Of a DNA stretch of 64,000 nucleotides, positions 28,945-38,245 are shown piece by piece. Each line of letters starts with the position of its first letter. The stretch's first letter is position 1. This DNA comes from Dolichospermum sp. DET69 (GTDB lineage Bacteria > Cyanobacteriota > Cyanobacteriia > Cyanobacteriales > Nostocaceae), in assembly GCA_017355425.1 (NCBI GenBank), contig CP070233.1, positions 5,117,501-5,181,500 of the forward strand, read 5' to 3'. Both the position numbers and the translations under genes were made by a program. Under the pieces are notes generated by a model. The model had not been told where the DNA came from. It worked only from the letters and a program-made list of their open reading frames with translations, and did not search any database.

Positions 28945-28985
28945 GTAGTTCACTAGCCTACACTGACTCTTTGAGTACAGTGTAG
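28850..28985 (+). ncRNA. Candidate omegaRNA/right end of the tnpB element
   Basis: The 3' end of tnpB and the 40 bp after it hold two hairpins, CTACACCG...GGCGGTGTAG and CTACACTG...CAGTGTAG. In IS605 relatives the guide RNA overlaps the tnpB 3' end and runs through the right-end hairpin. Boundaries are estimates. Confidence 0.45.
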
Positions 28986-28992
28986 AAATATT

Positions 28993-29553
28993 TCACACAT
29001 TCTGGGGAGCAGGAATATGATCGGGAGCAACTTCTGAACGAGGAAAAGTAGGTAAATCAATACCGCCATGATTTGTGTAGCGGTTCTTGAGTGCTAAACG
29101 ATAACTCACACTTTGCAATTCGGCTTGCAATTGGCGATTTTCTCGTTGTAGGATTGTAACTTTGTCTCGTACTGGTGTCATGCGTTCCTCAAACTTCCGA
29201 CGGTAAATTTGAGGTAATTCCTGTACTACCTGCTCCAACATTCGACTACGATCAGTTAGTTCTTGTACAGACTGGCGTAATTGGTGAATCTCAGTATCAC
29301 GATTCGTAATTTGCTCTTGGTAGAACGTTACCTGCTCTTCCACAGCTTGGATTTGTTCTCTTAAAGCCTGTAATTGGCCTAAATCTACTTCTGGCTCGGA
29401 TTTTGGCGGTGTAAAGTTTGTATTACCCTTGACTAGCCGGAATAGTTCTTGAGACAACTGTTGGACTAATTGATCTCGCAGTTGCAAGTCTTGACGCAAC
29501 TGGGATATTTCCGTAGACAGTTCTTGGATGTTTGGTATATCAGATTGGCTCAC
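28993..29553 (-). CDS. Coiled-coil protein of unknown function
   Basis: This 186-residue protein is almost entirely heptad-patterned helix, in two stretches (about 8-40 and 58-155: QLQALREQIQAVEEQVTFYQ, REQ/DRSRMLEQVVQELPQIYR, VTILQRENRQLQAELQ). The C-terminus is a short Pro-rich tail (IDLPTFPRSEVAPDHIPAP). No signal peptide or membrane part. It is conserved-looking, but I do not recognise the family. Such proteins often scaffold division or polar complexes; that is a guess. Confidence 0.6.
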   Translation of the reverse strand: MSQSDIPNIQELSTEISQLRQDLQLRDQLVQQLSQELFRLVKGNTNFTPPKSEPEVDLGQLQALREQIQAVEEQVTFYQEQITNRDTEIHQLRQSVQELTDRSRMLEQVVQELPQIYRRKFEERMTPVRDKVTILQRENRQLQAELQSVSYRLALKNRYTNHGGIDLPTFPRSEVAPDHIPAPQNV

Positions 29554-29852
29554 AGTTACTTAAAGCTCTTACTTAATATATATACAGTTATACTTGATTT
29601 TTGACTTGCGCCGATTTTATCACATCCGGGGCAATCTGAGGAAAATAATTTAAAGATTTTTATTGTTCAAGTTGCGTTGCTGAACTTGAAACATGAATTA
29701 GTAGGGGTAAAGTATTGGTCATTGCTGTCAACTTAACGTAAAACCTATTACCCGACTAGGAATGATAGCGTAGCGTAAGCCATATTCCCAGTCTCATAGC
29801 AAAAGTCATCTAAAGATGACTGAATAACCGGAAAATTGTTTAAATTGTTCAG

Positions 29853-30005
29853 TAAGAGACTTCCAATTAAAAAAATATCCCAAAATTTCTTGTGGTGCGG
29901 GCATCTGGTCCCCTAATAATATAAGGAGGGCCCAGATGCCCATCCCACAAAATTGGATAGCGAAGCGCTGCTGCAAGCAGTTCATCTTTTTTGTGTAGTT
30001 CTCTA
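29853..30005. mobile_element. MITE-like element, copy 2
   Basis: The ends match copy 1 at 5211 (TAAGAGACTTCCAATTAAAA at the left, AGAGAACTACACAAAAAAGA read from the right). The middle differs: GGGCATCTGG and CCAGATGCCC form a hairpin, and an AGCGAAGCGCTGCTGCAAGC fragment has been added. 153 bp. Confidence 0.65.
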
Positions 30006-30094
30006 AACTAAAGTTTACTTTGGTTATTAGCCCTGAAATATGGCTTACGCCACGCTACGCTATTATTTCTGGGCGGGTGTGGAAGCTAACAGAT

Positions 30095-30126
30095 AAGTAG
30101 GGGCGTATTGCAATACGCCCCTACTT
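30095..30126. repeat. Perfect 32-bp palindrome
   Basis: AAGTAGGGGCGTATTG followed by its exact reverse complement. The same core GCGTATTGCAATACGC occurs at 5254-5281 and 30383-30402 with different flanks. Confidence 0.8.
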
Positions 30127-30658
30127 AAGTTGACACCTATGAAGCTCTTGCTTTACCCCTACGATAGATGTAGTTTTTCTCACTACATATACTTAATATT
30201 GAGAATGTTAATGGGTAAGTCTGTTGACACTCTCACTGGCTTTAGCCGCTGAGATTCTTGGTTCAACGAGTCCACTTAACTTAGAACCCTTGCGGTATCT
30301 AAGCCAGAGGTGGTTCTCTCCCCAAGCGTTAACTTTCCCTCTGCCCGAAGGTAGTTGCATTACTGCAAATTTTGCTTGCTAGGGGCGTATTGCAATACGC
30401 CCGTACAATTCTGTGTTGTCTAGCTCCCATGAAGATTTTACCTATTCGGAGGGTAGTCACTAAAACTATGGAATAGAACCCTATATCCTCAATTGTCAAG
30501 GACCAGAAAAGCCGTTAGGCAGTTAGGTTTTTATACAGGTTGATTACCATTCCTGTTGTGAATAGTATAACATCATCAAATACAAAGGCGATAAACCTTT
30601 GCTCATTTTAACCAATCTTTATAAAAAGAAAAACTCTATGCGCTTTATTACCGCACGA

Positions 30659-30712
30659 GTCGCTTATATCTCAGGTCTAAAGACACTGAGTTTTACGCTT
30701 ACCGGATATCTC
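30659..30712 (+). repeat. Dispersed hairpin element, copy 3
   Basis: GTCGCTTATATCTCAG, loop, CTGAG, TTTTACGCTTACCGGATA. The first 16 bases are identical to copy 1 at 12299, and the stem is kept with a different loop. Confidence 0.55.
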
Positions 30713-30797
30713 TATAAATCACGAATTTCCTGATATCGCAGCATGACGCAAGCCATACTGCTGAAATCCTAACTAATCACTTCGGAAAATGTGGTTA

Positions 30798-31127
30798 TTA
30801 AGCTGCTACAACAACTTCTTCTGCTGCTTTTTCTTGGTGAACTTCTTGTTTGACGGTCATATAACGAATTACGTCTTCGCTCAATCGCATTGCCCGTTCC
30901 ATGATAGCAATTATAGTTCCAGGACCGGTGTAATTCATTTGGATATAAATGCCATCACGATGTCTTTGAATTTCATAAGCGAGACGACGCTTACCACGGG
31001 TTTGAATTTCAATATTCTCAGCGCCGTGTTCACGAATTAAGTTTTCGTATTTGGCAATTTGTTGTACTACCTGTTCATCTCCCAAGTCAGGACGCAGGAT
31101 GTACATGGTTTCGTAAACTGTGGTCAT
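30798..31127 (-). CDS. rpsF: Ribosomal protein S6
   Basis: S6 binds the central domain of 16S rRNA with S18. The 109-residue protein starts at [20 protein letters not shown]; an ATG 18 codons upstream would add a non-conserved segment. The conserved [20 protein letters not shown] is present. The C-terminus is extended by a Glu/Ala-rich tail, as in other cyanobacteria. It is a single gene here, apart from rpsR. Confidence 0.96.
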   Translation of the reverse strand: MTTVYETMYILRPDLGDEQVVQQIAKYENLIREHGAENIEIQTRGKRRLAYEIQRHRDGIYIQMNYTGPGTIIAIMERAMRLSEDVIRYMTVKQEVHQEKAAEEVVVAA

Positions 31128-31419
31128 GTTCTTTAATTTACCTTTTGGACAAAATGGCTGAAGAGGTGTTAATTCATACAAATATTGCTGTGAGCGACAC
31201 TTTTATTGATCAACATCTCAAGCAACAAGGAATTTTAACAATTTTTTAGCCATTCTACACTAACACAATTTTGAGCAAGATTTGTCCACTGTTTAATAGT
31301 TGATCAATTAAATTTATCAGATTTTCCATATTTATCTTATAATCTTACCAGTTTTCAATGGCAATCATTAACCACATTCTGCAAAAAAGAAAGCATATTT
31401 AAGGATATTTGTCAAACTT

Positions 31420-32193
31420 ATGGCGCAGCGATATGTGCGAGTTCAAAGTCAAGAAGGGAAGATTTACTATGGTTTGCTCCAGCTTTCTATGAATGTAGAA
31501 GTGCTAGATGCTCCACCCTGGTTGGATGGTCAACCTACGGATTTAATCCTACCATCCAACTCCTATACAATTTTAGCCCCTTGTTCACCTTCCAAAATTG
31601 TGGGAGTAGGCAAGAATTATGCGGATCATGCAGCGGAAATGGGAACACCTGTACCTGCTGAACCGCTGATTTTTTTCAAACCTTCTACATCTGTGATTGC
31701 ATCGGCAGGAGAAATTAAGTATCCCTATCAGTCCCAAAGGGTAGACTATGAAGGAGAATTGGCGTTAGTGATTGGCGATCGCACAAATGATTGTACCCCA
31801 GCCCAAGCCCAAAGTAAAATTTGGGGTTATACCATTGCCAATGATGTCACAGCCAGAGATTTACAAAAAAAAGATCCCCAATGGACAAGAGCCAAAGGTT
31901 TTGATACTTTTTGTCCAATAGGTCCTTGGATTGTCCGTGAATTAAACCCAGGGGCTAGATTACAGACATTTTTGAATGATAGTTCCTACCCAGTTCAGTC
32001 TGCTTGTATTGATCAAATGGTCTTTCCCCCAGATTTTTTGGTGTCTTATATTAGTCAAGTGATGACTTTATTACCTGGGGATATAGTATTAACTGGTACA
32101 CCTATGGGGGTAGGAGCTTTGCAAATAGGCGATCGCATCCGTGTGGAAATTGAGGGAATTGGTCGCCTAGAAAACACAGTTATCCGTCGTTAG
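31420..32193 (+). CDS. Fumarylacetoacetate hydrolase (FAH) family protein
   Basis: This 257-residue cytosolic enzyme of the FAH superfamily acts on C-C or C=O bonds of beta-diketo or oxalo acids, with Mg2+. Seen: an N-terminal small domain, the core IVGVGKNYADHAAEMG, metal residues in DYEGELALVIGDRTND, then KGFDTFCPIGPWIV and LPGDIVLTGTPMGVGALQIG. The substrate cannot be predicted: oxaloacetate decarboxylase and acylpyruvase activities are known in relatives. It stands alone, 4 bp from the convergent tic20 stop. Confidence 0.88.
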   Translation: MAQRYVRVQSQEGKIYYGLLQLSMNVEVLDAPPWLDGQPTDLILPSNSYTILAPCSPSKIVGVGKNYADHAAEMGTPVPAEPLIFFKPSTSVIASAGEIKYPYQSQRVDYEGELALVIGDRTNDCTPAQAQSKIWGYTIANDVTARDLQKKDPQWTRAKGFDTFCPIGPWIVRELNPGARLQTFLNDSSYPVQSACIDQMVFPPDFLVSYISQVMTLLPGDIVLTGTPMGVGALQIGDRIRVEIEGIGRLENTVIRR

Positions 32194-32196
32194 CTG

Positions 32197-32673
32197 TTAG
32201 CGTACCTGCATATGCACTGCATCGGAAATCGCGGGAATTTCTGCATATTTCCCCATTAATGACTGAGCAACGGAATAAACAACCGCTGCTACTATCCCCA
32301 TAAAAATGGTTGTATAAAGTGTTTGCATAGCAAATCCACTACCAGGAACTAATTTGACAATATCGGTCAAAATGCTACATAAAAAGATCACAATATCTAA
32401 AATGATGGCTTGCATCGTGTTAAAACGAATAAAATGGGAAATTTTCTCGTTTCTGACCACTAGCAGCCATAAAGCAAAGAAAATAATCATTCCCGCATAG
32501 CGGACACCATAATAAATTCTTAACAGTGGTAACAGAGGTAAAAATATCAGTCCTAAAAGTGGAAAATCATTCAGCAAAAACTGACCGAAAGCAAACACCT
32601 CAATTAAAGGCAGTAAATAAGGTAAACAAGCCAAAGCTCGATCTGGAAAAGTTGTAGACCCGCGCAAAGACAT
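32197..32673 (-). CDS. Tic20 family protein
   Basis: This 158-residue integral membrane protein has about four hydrophobic segments (ALACLPYLLPLIEVFAFGQF, LLGLIFLPLLPLL, YAGMIIFFALWLLVV, QAIILDIVIFLCSIL and a last MGIVAAVVYSVA). Tic20 forms part of the protein import channel in chloroplasts; the role of cyanobacterial homologues is unknown. The SHFIRFNTMQA motif is characteristic. The stop is next to the convergent FAH gene. Confidence 0.85.
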   Translation of the reverse strand: MSLRGSTTFPDRALACLPYLLPLIEVFAFGQFLLNDFPLLGLIFLPLLPLLRIYYGVRYAGMIIFFALWLLVVRNEKISHFIRFNTMQAIILDIVIFLCSILTDIVKLVPGSGFAMQTLYTTIFMGIVAAVVYSVAQSLMGKYAEIPAISDAVHMQVR

Positions 32674-32777
32674 TTTGTGTTCTCCTGTGGCTAAATTTCA
32701 ACAGCTATTGAGCTTAGGATAACGCAGATACTCTACCTTGCTGGCAAATCCAATGTTTCAACTGCGCTCAACAACCA

Positions 32778-32960
32778 TTATTCTATATTGGCGACACGAA
32801 AACCCATTACACATTCGTATTGATCTGGTTGTTGTTCAGTAAATTTATTAATTGCTTGACCACAGCGCAGTTTACCCCCACCCCAGCGTGGTTGTCCGCT
32901 ACCATTTGCCAGTAAACAAGACTGACAAACTTTTTCCGGGCTAAGGATTTGATTTTCCAT
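32778..32960 (-). CDS. Small cysteine-containing conserved protein
   Basis: This is a 60-residue protein from MENQILSPEKVCQSCLLANG; a Met five codons upstream is also possible. It has CQSC and two further Cys (LRCGQA, YECVMGF), together compatible with one zinc or Fe-S site. The GSGQPRWGGGKLRCGQAI motif is unusual and conserved-looking. No function known. Lies 105 bp upstream of tic20 on the same strand. Confidence 0.6.
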   Translation of the reverse strand: MENQILSPEKVCQSCLLANGSGQPRWGGGKLRCGQAINKFTEQQPDQYECVMGFRVANIE

Positions 32961-33278
32961 TAAAATAACTAACATCTAAACCCCTCCTTTTCTGAAATGG
33001 AGCAACCTATATTAATGGTTTAGGAAAAAATTTTGTTAATTGGATTTACTTTTATTGTATCTTATATATCCGAGACTTTTGTTCCTTTTAGTACAAATTA
33101 ATACATAAATTCAGATAACCAGGTTTATTAAATTCAAAGATTCCGATATGATGACACTTCCAGTTATCACAGGTTTTCAGCTTAAATTCTTATAATAAAC
33201 AAATTGCCTGATTTATAACTTTGGTAATAGGTCTAAACTCAATCTCCATTTTTGTCAACCTCCATAAGGATAATAAAC

Positions 33279-34562
33279 GTGACTAAAACGAACTCAGACA
33301 TTCTCAAAAACTCAGATCCTGCCATTAATGAACTAATTAACCAAGAATTACAGCGTCAACGTGACCACTTGGAATTAATTGCTAGTGAAAACTTTACCTC
33401 TGCTGCCGTATTAGCTGCCCAAGGGTCGGCATTAACCAATAAATACGCCGAAGGATTACCTGGTAAACGCTACTATGGCGGTTGCGAGTTTGTTGATAAA
33501 ATCGAACAAATAGCCATTGACCGAGCTAAACAGTTATTTGGTGCGGCTCATGCCAATGTTCAACCTCATTCTGGCGCACAAGCTAATTTTGCTGTTTTCC
33601 TGACTCTGCTGCAACCAGGAGACAAAATTATGGGTATGGATTTATCTCACGGGGGACACCTTACCCACGGTTCACCGGTGAACGTCTCTGGTAAATGGTT
33701 TCAAGTCTGTCATTATGGAGTAAGTAAAGAAACTGAACAGTTAGACTATGACCAAATTCGGGATTTAGCTATTAAAGAACGGCCTAAACTGTTAATTTGT
33801 GGTTATTCAGCCTATCCTCGGATTATTGACTTTGAAAAGTTCCGCAGTATTGCTGATGAAGTTGGTGCTTACTTACTCGCAGATATTGCTCACATTGCTG
33901 GTTTAGTCGCTACAGGTCATCATCCTAACCCGCTGCCTTATTGTGATGTTGTCACCACTACAACTCACAAAACCTTACGCGGACCTCGCGGGGGCTTGAT
34001 TTTAACCCGTGATGCTGAATTGGGTAAAAAGCTGGATAAATCAGTTTTCCCAGGTACTCAAGGTGGACCACTAGAACACGTAATTGCTGGTAAAGCTGTA
34101 GCTTTTGGTGAAGCTCTCAAACCTGAGTTTACCAACTATTCTGGACAAGTAATTGCCAATGCTCGCGCTTTAGCTACTCAATTACAAGATAGAGGCTTTA
34201 AGTTAGTATCGGGTGGTACGGATAATCACCTCATGCTAGTAGATTTACGTTCTGTTGGCATGACTGGAAAGAAAGGAGATCAGTTAGTCAGCACTGTTAA
34301 TATTACTGCCAATAAAAATACAGTTCCTTTTGATACGGAATCACCTTTTGTTACCAGTGGTTTAAGATTGGGTTCACCTGCTATGACTACCAGAGGTTTA
34401 GGTGTGGCAGAATTTACGGAAATTGGCAATATTATTGCTGACCGTTTACTCTCTCCAGAGTCGGATACAGTAACTAAGGATTGTTTACAAAGAGTGGCAG
34501 CATTGTGCGATCGCTTCCCATTATATCCTCATCTGGAAATTCCTGTACCAGCCATAGTTTAA
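33279..34562 (+). CDS. glyA: Serine hydroxymethyltransferase
   Basis: It interconverts serine and glycine with tetrahydrofolate, giving one-carbon units; it also serves the photorespiratory cycle. The start is the GTG at 33279 after AAGGA (33266-33270), giving 427 residues beginning [20 protein letters not shown]. The PLP lysine lies in [32 protein letters not shown] and [15 protein letters not shown] are conserved substrate and cofactor regions. Length is normal. Confidence 0.96.
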   Translation: MTKTNSDILKNSDPAINELINQELQRQRDHLELIASENFTSAAVLAAQGSALTNKYAEGLPGKRYYGGCEFVDKIEQIAIDRAKQLFGAAHANVQPHSGAQANFAVFLTLLQPGDKIMGMDLSHGGHLTHGSPVNVSGKWFQVCHYGVSKETEQLDYDQIRDLAIKERPKLLICGYSAYPRIIDFEKFRSIADEVGAYLLADIAHIAGLVATGHHPNPLPYCDVVTTTTHKTLRGPRGGLILTRDAELGKKLDKSVFPGTQGGPLEHVIAGKAVAFGEALKPEFTNYSGQVIANARALATQLQDRGFKLVSGGTDNHLMLVDLRSVGMTGKKGDQLVSTVNITANKNTVPFDTESPFVTSGLRLGSPAMTTRGLGVAEFTEIGNIIADRLLSPESDTVTKDCLQRVAALCDRFPLYPHLEIPVPAIV

Positions 34563-34580
34563 ACAACTTTGGATTAGTAG

Positions 34581-34597
34581 GGTGGGCAATGCCCACC
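34581..34597 (+). terminator. Hairpin after glyA
   Basis: GGTGGGCAATGCCCACC is a perfect stem, the same core as the suf terminator, but it is followed by TTCCATCCTC, not by a clean T run. Termination may be weak. Confidence 0.45.
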
Positions 34598-34712
34598 TTC
34601 CATCCTCTCTATACCTCAGTTTTCATTATAAATTTGTGCTTGACAAAGTTCTGAGTTTTGACTATGCTTATGTTATGAGTGGAGAATCGTGCGCCCATAT
34701 ATTTAGGGTGTT

Positions 34713-35027
34713 TATTTGTCTGAATCAGGATGTCCAGGATTTAAGGATTTTCAGGATGATTTTGTTTATCTGTGATTTATTGATAAGATTATTTGTCTGC
34801 ATCAGGATGTCCACCGATTTAAGGATTTTCAGGATGATGTTTTTTGATTATCTGTGATTTATTGATAAGATTATTTGTCTGCATCAGGATTTCCACCGAT
34901 TTCAGGATTTTCAGGATGATTTTGTTTGATTATCTGTGATTTATTGATAAGATTATTTGTCTGAATCAGGATGTCCAGGATTTAAGGATTTTCAGGATGA
35001 TGTTGTTTGTTTATCTGTGATTTATTG
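34713..35027 (+). repeat. Minisatellite block A, four units of about 77-82 bp
   Basis: Units start GTCTGAATCAGGATGTCC or GTCTGCATCAGGATGTCC and run through AGGATTTTCAGGATGATG to TTATCTGTGATTTATTGATA. Unit starts are at 34718, 34795, 34877 and 34959. A reading frame crossing the first part (34582-34857) is a chance product. Confidence 0.85.
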
Positions 35028-35281
35028 CAATACCTTAGCCAAATTACGAGGGTGAGATGATAATGCTTTAACCATGACCTCCCGTTTCTCGCTCTTGCTT
35101 GGCAAAAACAATCAGCCTTAAAAATTCCTTAAAGGTTTCCGACAAGGATTTTTTAAATGTATTGACGGGGTAGATAAGGGTTTTAGATTCTAAATTACCT
35201 TTTCCTAGAAACGCTTATGTATGCTTATTTTTGCCGTTTTTGCCAAAAATTATCAAGGCTCTTATTTTGGCAATAGTATTG
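35028..35281. mobile_element. 254-bp non-autonomous element inside the minisatellite
   Basis: Inverted ends CAATACCTTAGCCAAA and CAATACTATTGCCAAA (from the right) are flanked by a direct repeat TTATTG (35022-35027 and 35282-35287). Removing the element and one TTATTG restores the normal unit TTTATTGATAAG. No coding capacity is seen. Confidence 0.75.
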
Positions 35282-35690
35282 TTATTGATAAGATTATTTG
35301 TCTGCATCAGGATGTCCAGGATTTAAGGATTTTCAGGATGATGTTGTTTGTTTATCTGTGATTTATTGATAAGATTATTTGTCTGCATCAGGATGTCCAG
35401 GATTTAAGGATTTTCAGGATGATGTTGTTTGTTTATCTGTGATTTATTGATAAGATTATTTGTCTGCATCAGGATGTCCAGGATTTAAGGATTTTCAGGA
35501 TGATGTTGTTTGTTTATCTGTGATTTATTGATAAGATTATTTGTCTGCATCAGGATGTCCAGGATTTAAGGATTTTCAAGATGATGTTGTTTGTTTATCT
35601 GTGATTTATTGATAAGATTATTTGTCTGCATCAGGATGTCCAGGATTTAAGGATTTTCAGGATGATGTTGTTTGTTTGATGTTAGATTTT
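35282..35690 (+). repeat. Minisatellite block B, five units of exactly 81 bp
   Basis: Unit starts (GTCTGCATCAGG) lie at 35300, 35381, 35462, 35543 and 35624, spaced exactly 81 bp, with almost no differences between units, so it has been amplified or homogenised recently. Confidence 0.88.
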
Positions 35691-35704
35691 TTGAGAATAT
35701 TTAT

Positions 35705-36095
35705 TTTATAGTTTACCAAGAATCCACAATAACAATCCTGTAAATCCTTAAATCGGTGTAAATCCTGATTCAGACAATATTTTTATTGATTGCTGACTAT
35801 TAACTTTAACATCTTTCCCATGACCAAGAATCCACAATAACAATCCTGAAAATCCTTAAATCCTGAAAATCCTGATTCAGACAATTCCCATGACCAAGAA
35901 TCCACAAATAACAATCCTGAAAATCCTTAAATCCTGAAAATCCTGATTCAGACAATTCCCATTACAAAGAATCCACAAATAACAATCCTAAAAATCCTTA
36001 AATCCTGAAAATCCTGATTCAGACAATTCCCATGACCAAGAATCCACAATAACAATCCTGAAAATCCTTAAATCCTGGACATCCTGATTCAGACA
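35705..36095 (-). repeat. Minisatellite block C, inverted, five units
   Basis: Read on the minus strand the units begin GTCTGAATCAGGAT, contain AGGATTTAAGGATTTTCAGG and differ in the tail (TTGTTATTGTGGATTCTTGG then TCATGGGAATT), about 71-73 bp apart except for one longer spacer. The last unit overlaps the prmC 3' end. Confidence 0.85.
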
Positions 36096-36994
36096 ATATT
36101 GTGTTTAAAAGCTACTGCAAAACGTTCAATTCCTGCTAAATCAGCATGAATGGAAATATTGCCATAATTACCATTATTTTCTAACAATTCTCGCACCGTT
36201 TCCGCCTGTCCTGCCATCATTTCAATTAACCACACCCCTCCAGGACGCAAATAACCAGGGGAAACATTAATTAAATGACGAATATAGTCTAAACCATCTG
36301 CACCACCATCTAAAGCTAAATGGGGTTCATGTTTCACCACTTCTGGCTGTAAACTGAGGACAGTATCACTAGGGATATAGGGCGGATTTGATATCATACC
36401 GCTAAATTGACCTTTGAGAGATTCTAGGGGTTGCCACCAAGAACCTTGATAAAATTGAATCCGTTTCCCAAAACCCAAATTTTCCGCGTTGGTTTGAGCA
36501 ACAGCTAAAGCGGCTGGACTAATATCTACAGCATGAATAGTGGCATTTATGAATACTTCAGCTAGTCCCAGCGCGATCGCACCGCTACCAGTCCCCAAAT
36601 CTGCCCAGTGACCTGCTTGTATTTGATTATTAGCAGCAGATATAGCCAAATCAATCAATATTTCTGTTTCTGGTCTAGGAATTAAGACCGCAGGGGAAAC
36701 TGTGAGTTGAAACTTTCGCCAAGCTGTCGTCCCCGCAATATACTGAACTGGTAAATGATCATGTAATCGTCTTTGCCACAATTGCTCTAATTCGGTTAAA
36801 GACAATTGTAGGGGGATTTGATGCCATGTTTTGAAAGACTCTAAACGCAGTGCCAAACGGTCTAAATTAGCTATTGTTAATAATAACCAATCTACCTCCA
36901 TTGGGGATATATCCGCGGCTGTAGCTGCTTGAATTGCAGTTTTTCGCCACTGCCAAAGTTCTAATCCAGAAACTATTTGATTTGGCTTTAACAT
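36089..36994 (-). CDS. prmC: Release factor glutamine methyltransferase
   Basis: PrmC methylates the Gln of the GGQ motif of RF1 and RF2 with S-adenosylmethionine. The 301-residue protein has the N-terminal helical RF-binding domain, the SAM-binding WADLGTGSGAIALGLAE and the catalytic SNPPYIP. It ends AVAFKHNIV; the last residues and the TGA are part of the GTCTGA repeat that starts there. Start at ATG with AGGAGG upstream (36996-37001 read on the minus strand as CCTCCT on plus), an unusually strong site. It sits downstream of tic22 in the same direction, 22 bp apart. Confidence 0.94.
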   Translation of the reverse strand: MLKPNQIVSGLELWQWRKTAIQAATAADISPMEVDWLLLTIANLDRLALRLESFKTWHQIPLQLSLTELEQLWQRRLHDHLPVQYIAGTTAWRKFQLTVSPAVLIPRPETEILIDLAISAANNQIQAGHWADLGTGSGAIALGLAEVFINATIHAVDISPAALAVAQTNAENLGFGKRIQFYQGSWWQPLESLKGQFSGMISNPPYIPSDTVLSLQPEVVKHEPHLALDGGADGLDYIRHLINVSPGYLRPGGVWLIEMMAGQAETVRELLENNGNYGNISIHADLAGIERFAVAFKHNIV

Positions 36995-37016
36995 ATCAGG
37001 AGGTAAAGATTATTTT

Positions 37017-37787
37017 CTATTTTTTGGGTTGAGCGGGAGCTAGAGAACGAATAAATTCTATTGATTCCTGTGAGGGAAACAATAAAATCTTATTAGTGTT
37101 GGGATCATTACTACTATTGAGTGTTTCAATCACGTTATACAAATCTAAGACTTGAATTTCCGTATTAGTTGATTCTTGTGGTTTGGCCTTTTTAAAGGCT
37201 TCTAAAAGAGCCACTGCTTGTTCTTTTTCAAAATAGAAAGGAATGAACCGCTCTTTTCCTTGAGGAATTGTCAGATAGCTGTTTTCTTTCTTGAATTTTG
37301 GCACAAACAAAGGAATACCATTAAATTTTTTGTCTGTTTTATCAGTGGTATTCAACATAGTTGTTGCCTGCTTAACTTGTTGTTGAGTAGGAACTAAAGT
37401 AAAAACTAAATTAGAGTCTTTTTTCTTGTTATTTTCTACTACTAATTTATAGTAATCTGCTAAAGAAACAGGCTTAATTTGGATAGTGCTTGCTAACTGA
37501 GAATTTTCCTTTTTAAGCCGATTTTCTAGGAAAGTTTGAGCATCTTTCTTACTAAGAAAAAAGCCTATTTGGGAAATAGTTTTGGATTGGTTTTTTCTGG
37601 AGATGACTACAAATTCTCCTTGGGAATTAGTCAGGGTAAAAACGGGTACTTCTCGTAAAGTTTTTACCACCTGCTCCTCTGGTAGAGCTAGGGCTTGTAG
37701 ATTATTTATTCCCAATATGCCGGCAAACATCACACTACTAGCCAAACCTAATGTTAAGCCCCAACGTACGAATAATTTCATGATCAC
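37017..37787 (-). CDS. Tic22 family protein
   Basis: This 256-residue exported protein has a signal peptide (LGLASSVMFAGILGINNLQALA). Tic22 is an intermembrane-space chaperone in chloroplasts; the Anabaena homologue is periplasmic and linked to outer-membrane biogenesis. The VPVFTLTNSQGEFVVI and GIPLFVPKF strands are family features. The start may be the first or third codon (MIMKLF). It lies upstream of prmC, 22 bp apart. Confidence 0.85.
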   Translation of the reverse strand: MIMKLFVRWGLTLGLASSVMFAGILGINNLQALALPEEQVVKTLREVPVFTLTNSQGEFVVISRKNQSKTISQIGFFLSKKDAQTFLENRLKKENSQLASTIQIKPVSLADYYKLVVENNKKKDSNLVFTLVPTQQQVKQATTMLNTTDKTDKKFNGIPLFVPKFKKENSYLTIPQGKERFIPFYFEKEQAVALLEAFKKAKPQESTNTEIQVLDLYNVIETLNSSNDPNTNKILLFPSQESIEFIRSLAPAQPKK

Positions 37788-38245
37788 TCATCCCCCTCAA
37801 TAATTTTATTAATGCCAGCAACTAGACAAATTGTGAGATTTATGTACCAATAACCAGTTTTAGTTATATAGCAAGCCATGTAATTTACAAAAAACTTATG
37901 GTCGCTATTTGGTATCAATTCTCAATTCTCAAAATAGGATTTTGTCAAACCTTTTGGTGATGATGATATTATTACCTCTAGAAATTGAATATAGGCACTA
38001 AAGTTATCTTATTTTTATTTTTGCTTGGCTATTCATTTCCATTATCCCACCCAAAAGCCTGAAAACCCTATTATATGTCTTCTCTAAAAAGAAGGAAGAT
38101 CCTGGTGTTTTACCATTGCATCCTATATTTCAGTGCCGCTCTGATTCTATCTAACGTTCCAAAAACTACCAAACAGGAGTTTAGGGAAGTTTCAAAAATA
38201 AACAGTATCAAAACAACTTTTCCTCTCCCCGCTCTCTGTTATGTG
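37788..38245. other. Intergenic, nothing recognised
   Basis: About 460 bp between the tic22 start and the 3' end of the giant ATPase gene. A 62-codon plus-strand frame (38075-38263) lacks gene-like composition and overlaps that gene. The tic22 promoter should lie at the left. Confidence 0.4.

Larger units (their letters stand above)
29554..30797. other. Repeat-rich intergenic region
   Basis: There is no credible gene in about 1.2 kb. It contains MITE copy 2, a perfect 32-bp palindrome (30095-30126), a related 20-bp palindrome (30383-30402), fragments with GCGTAGCGTAAGCC and GGCTTACGCCACGCTACGCT (short dispersed repeats), and the third copy of the dispersed hairpin element. Confidence 0.6.

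Noticed and set aside
34582-34857. 91-codon protein in the glyA-prmC spacer
   Set aside because: The frame runs over repeat units and owes its length to their lack of stops.
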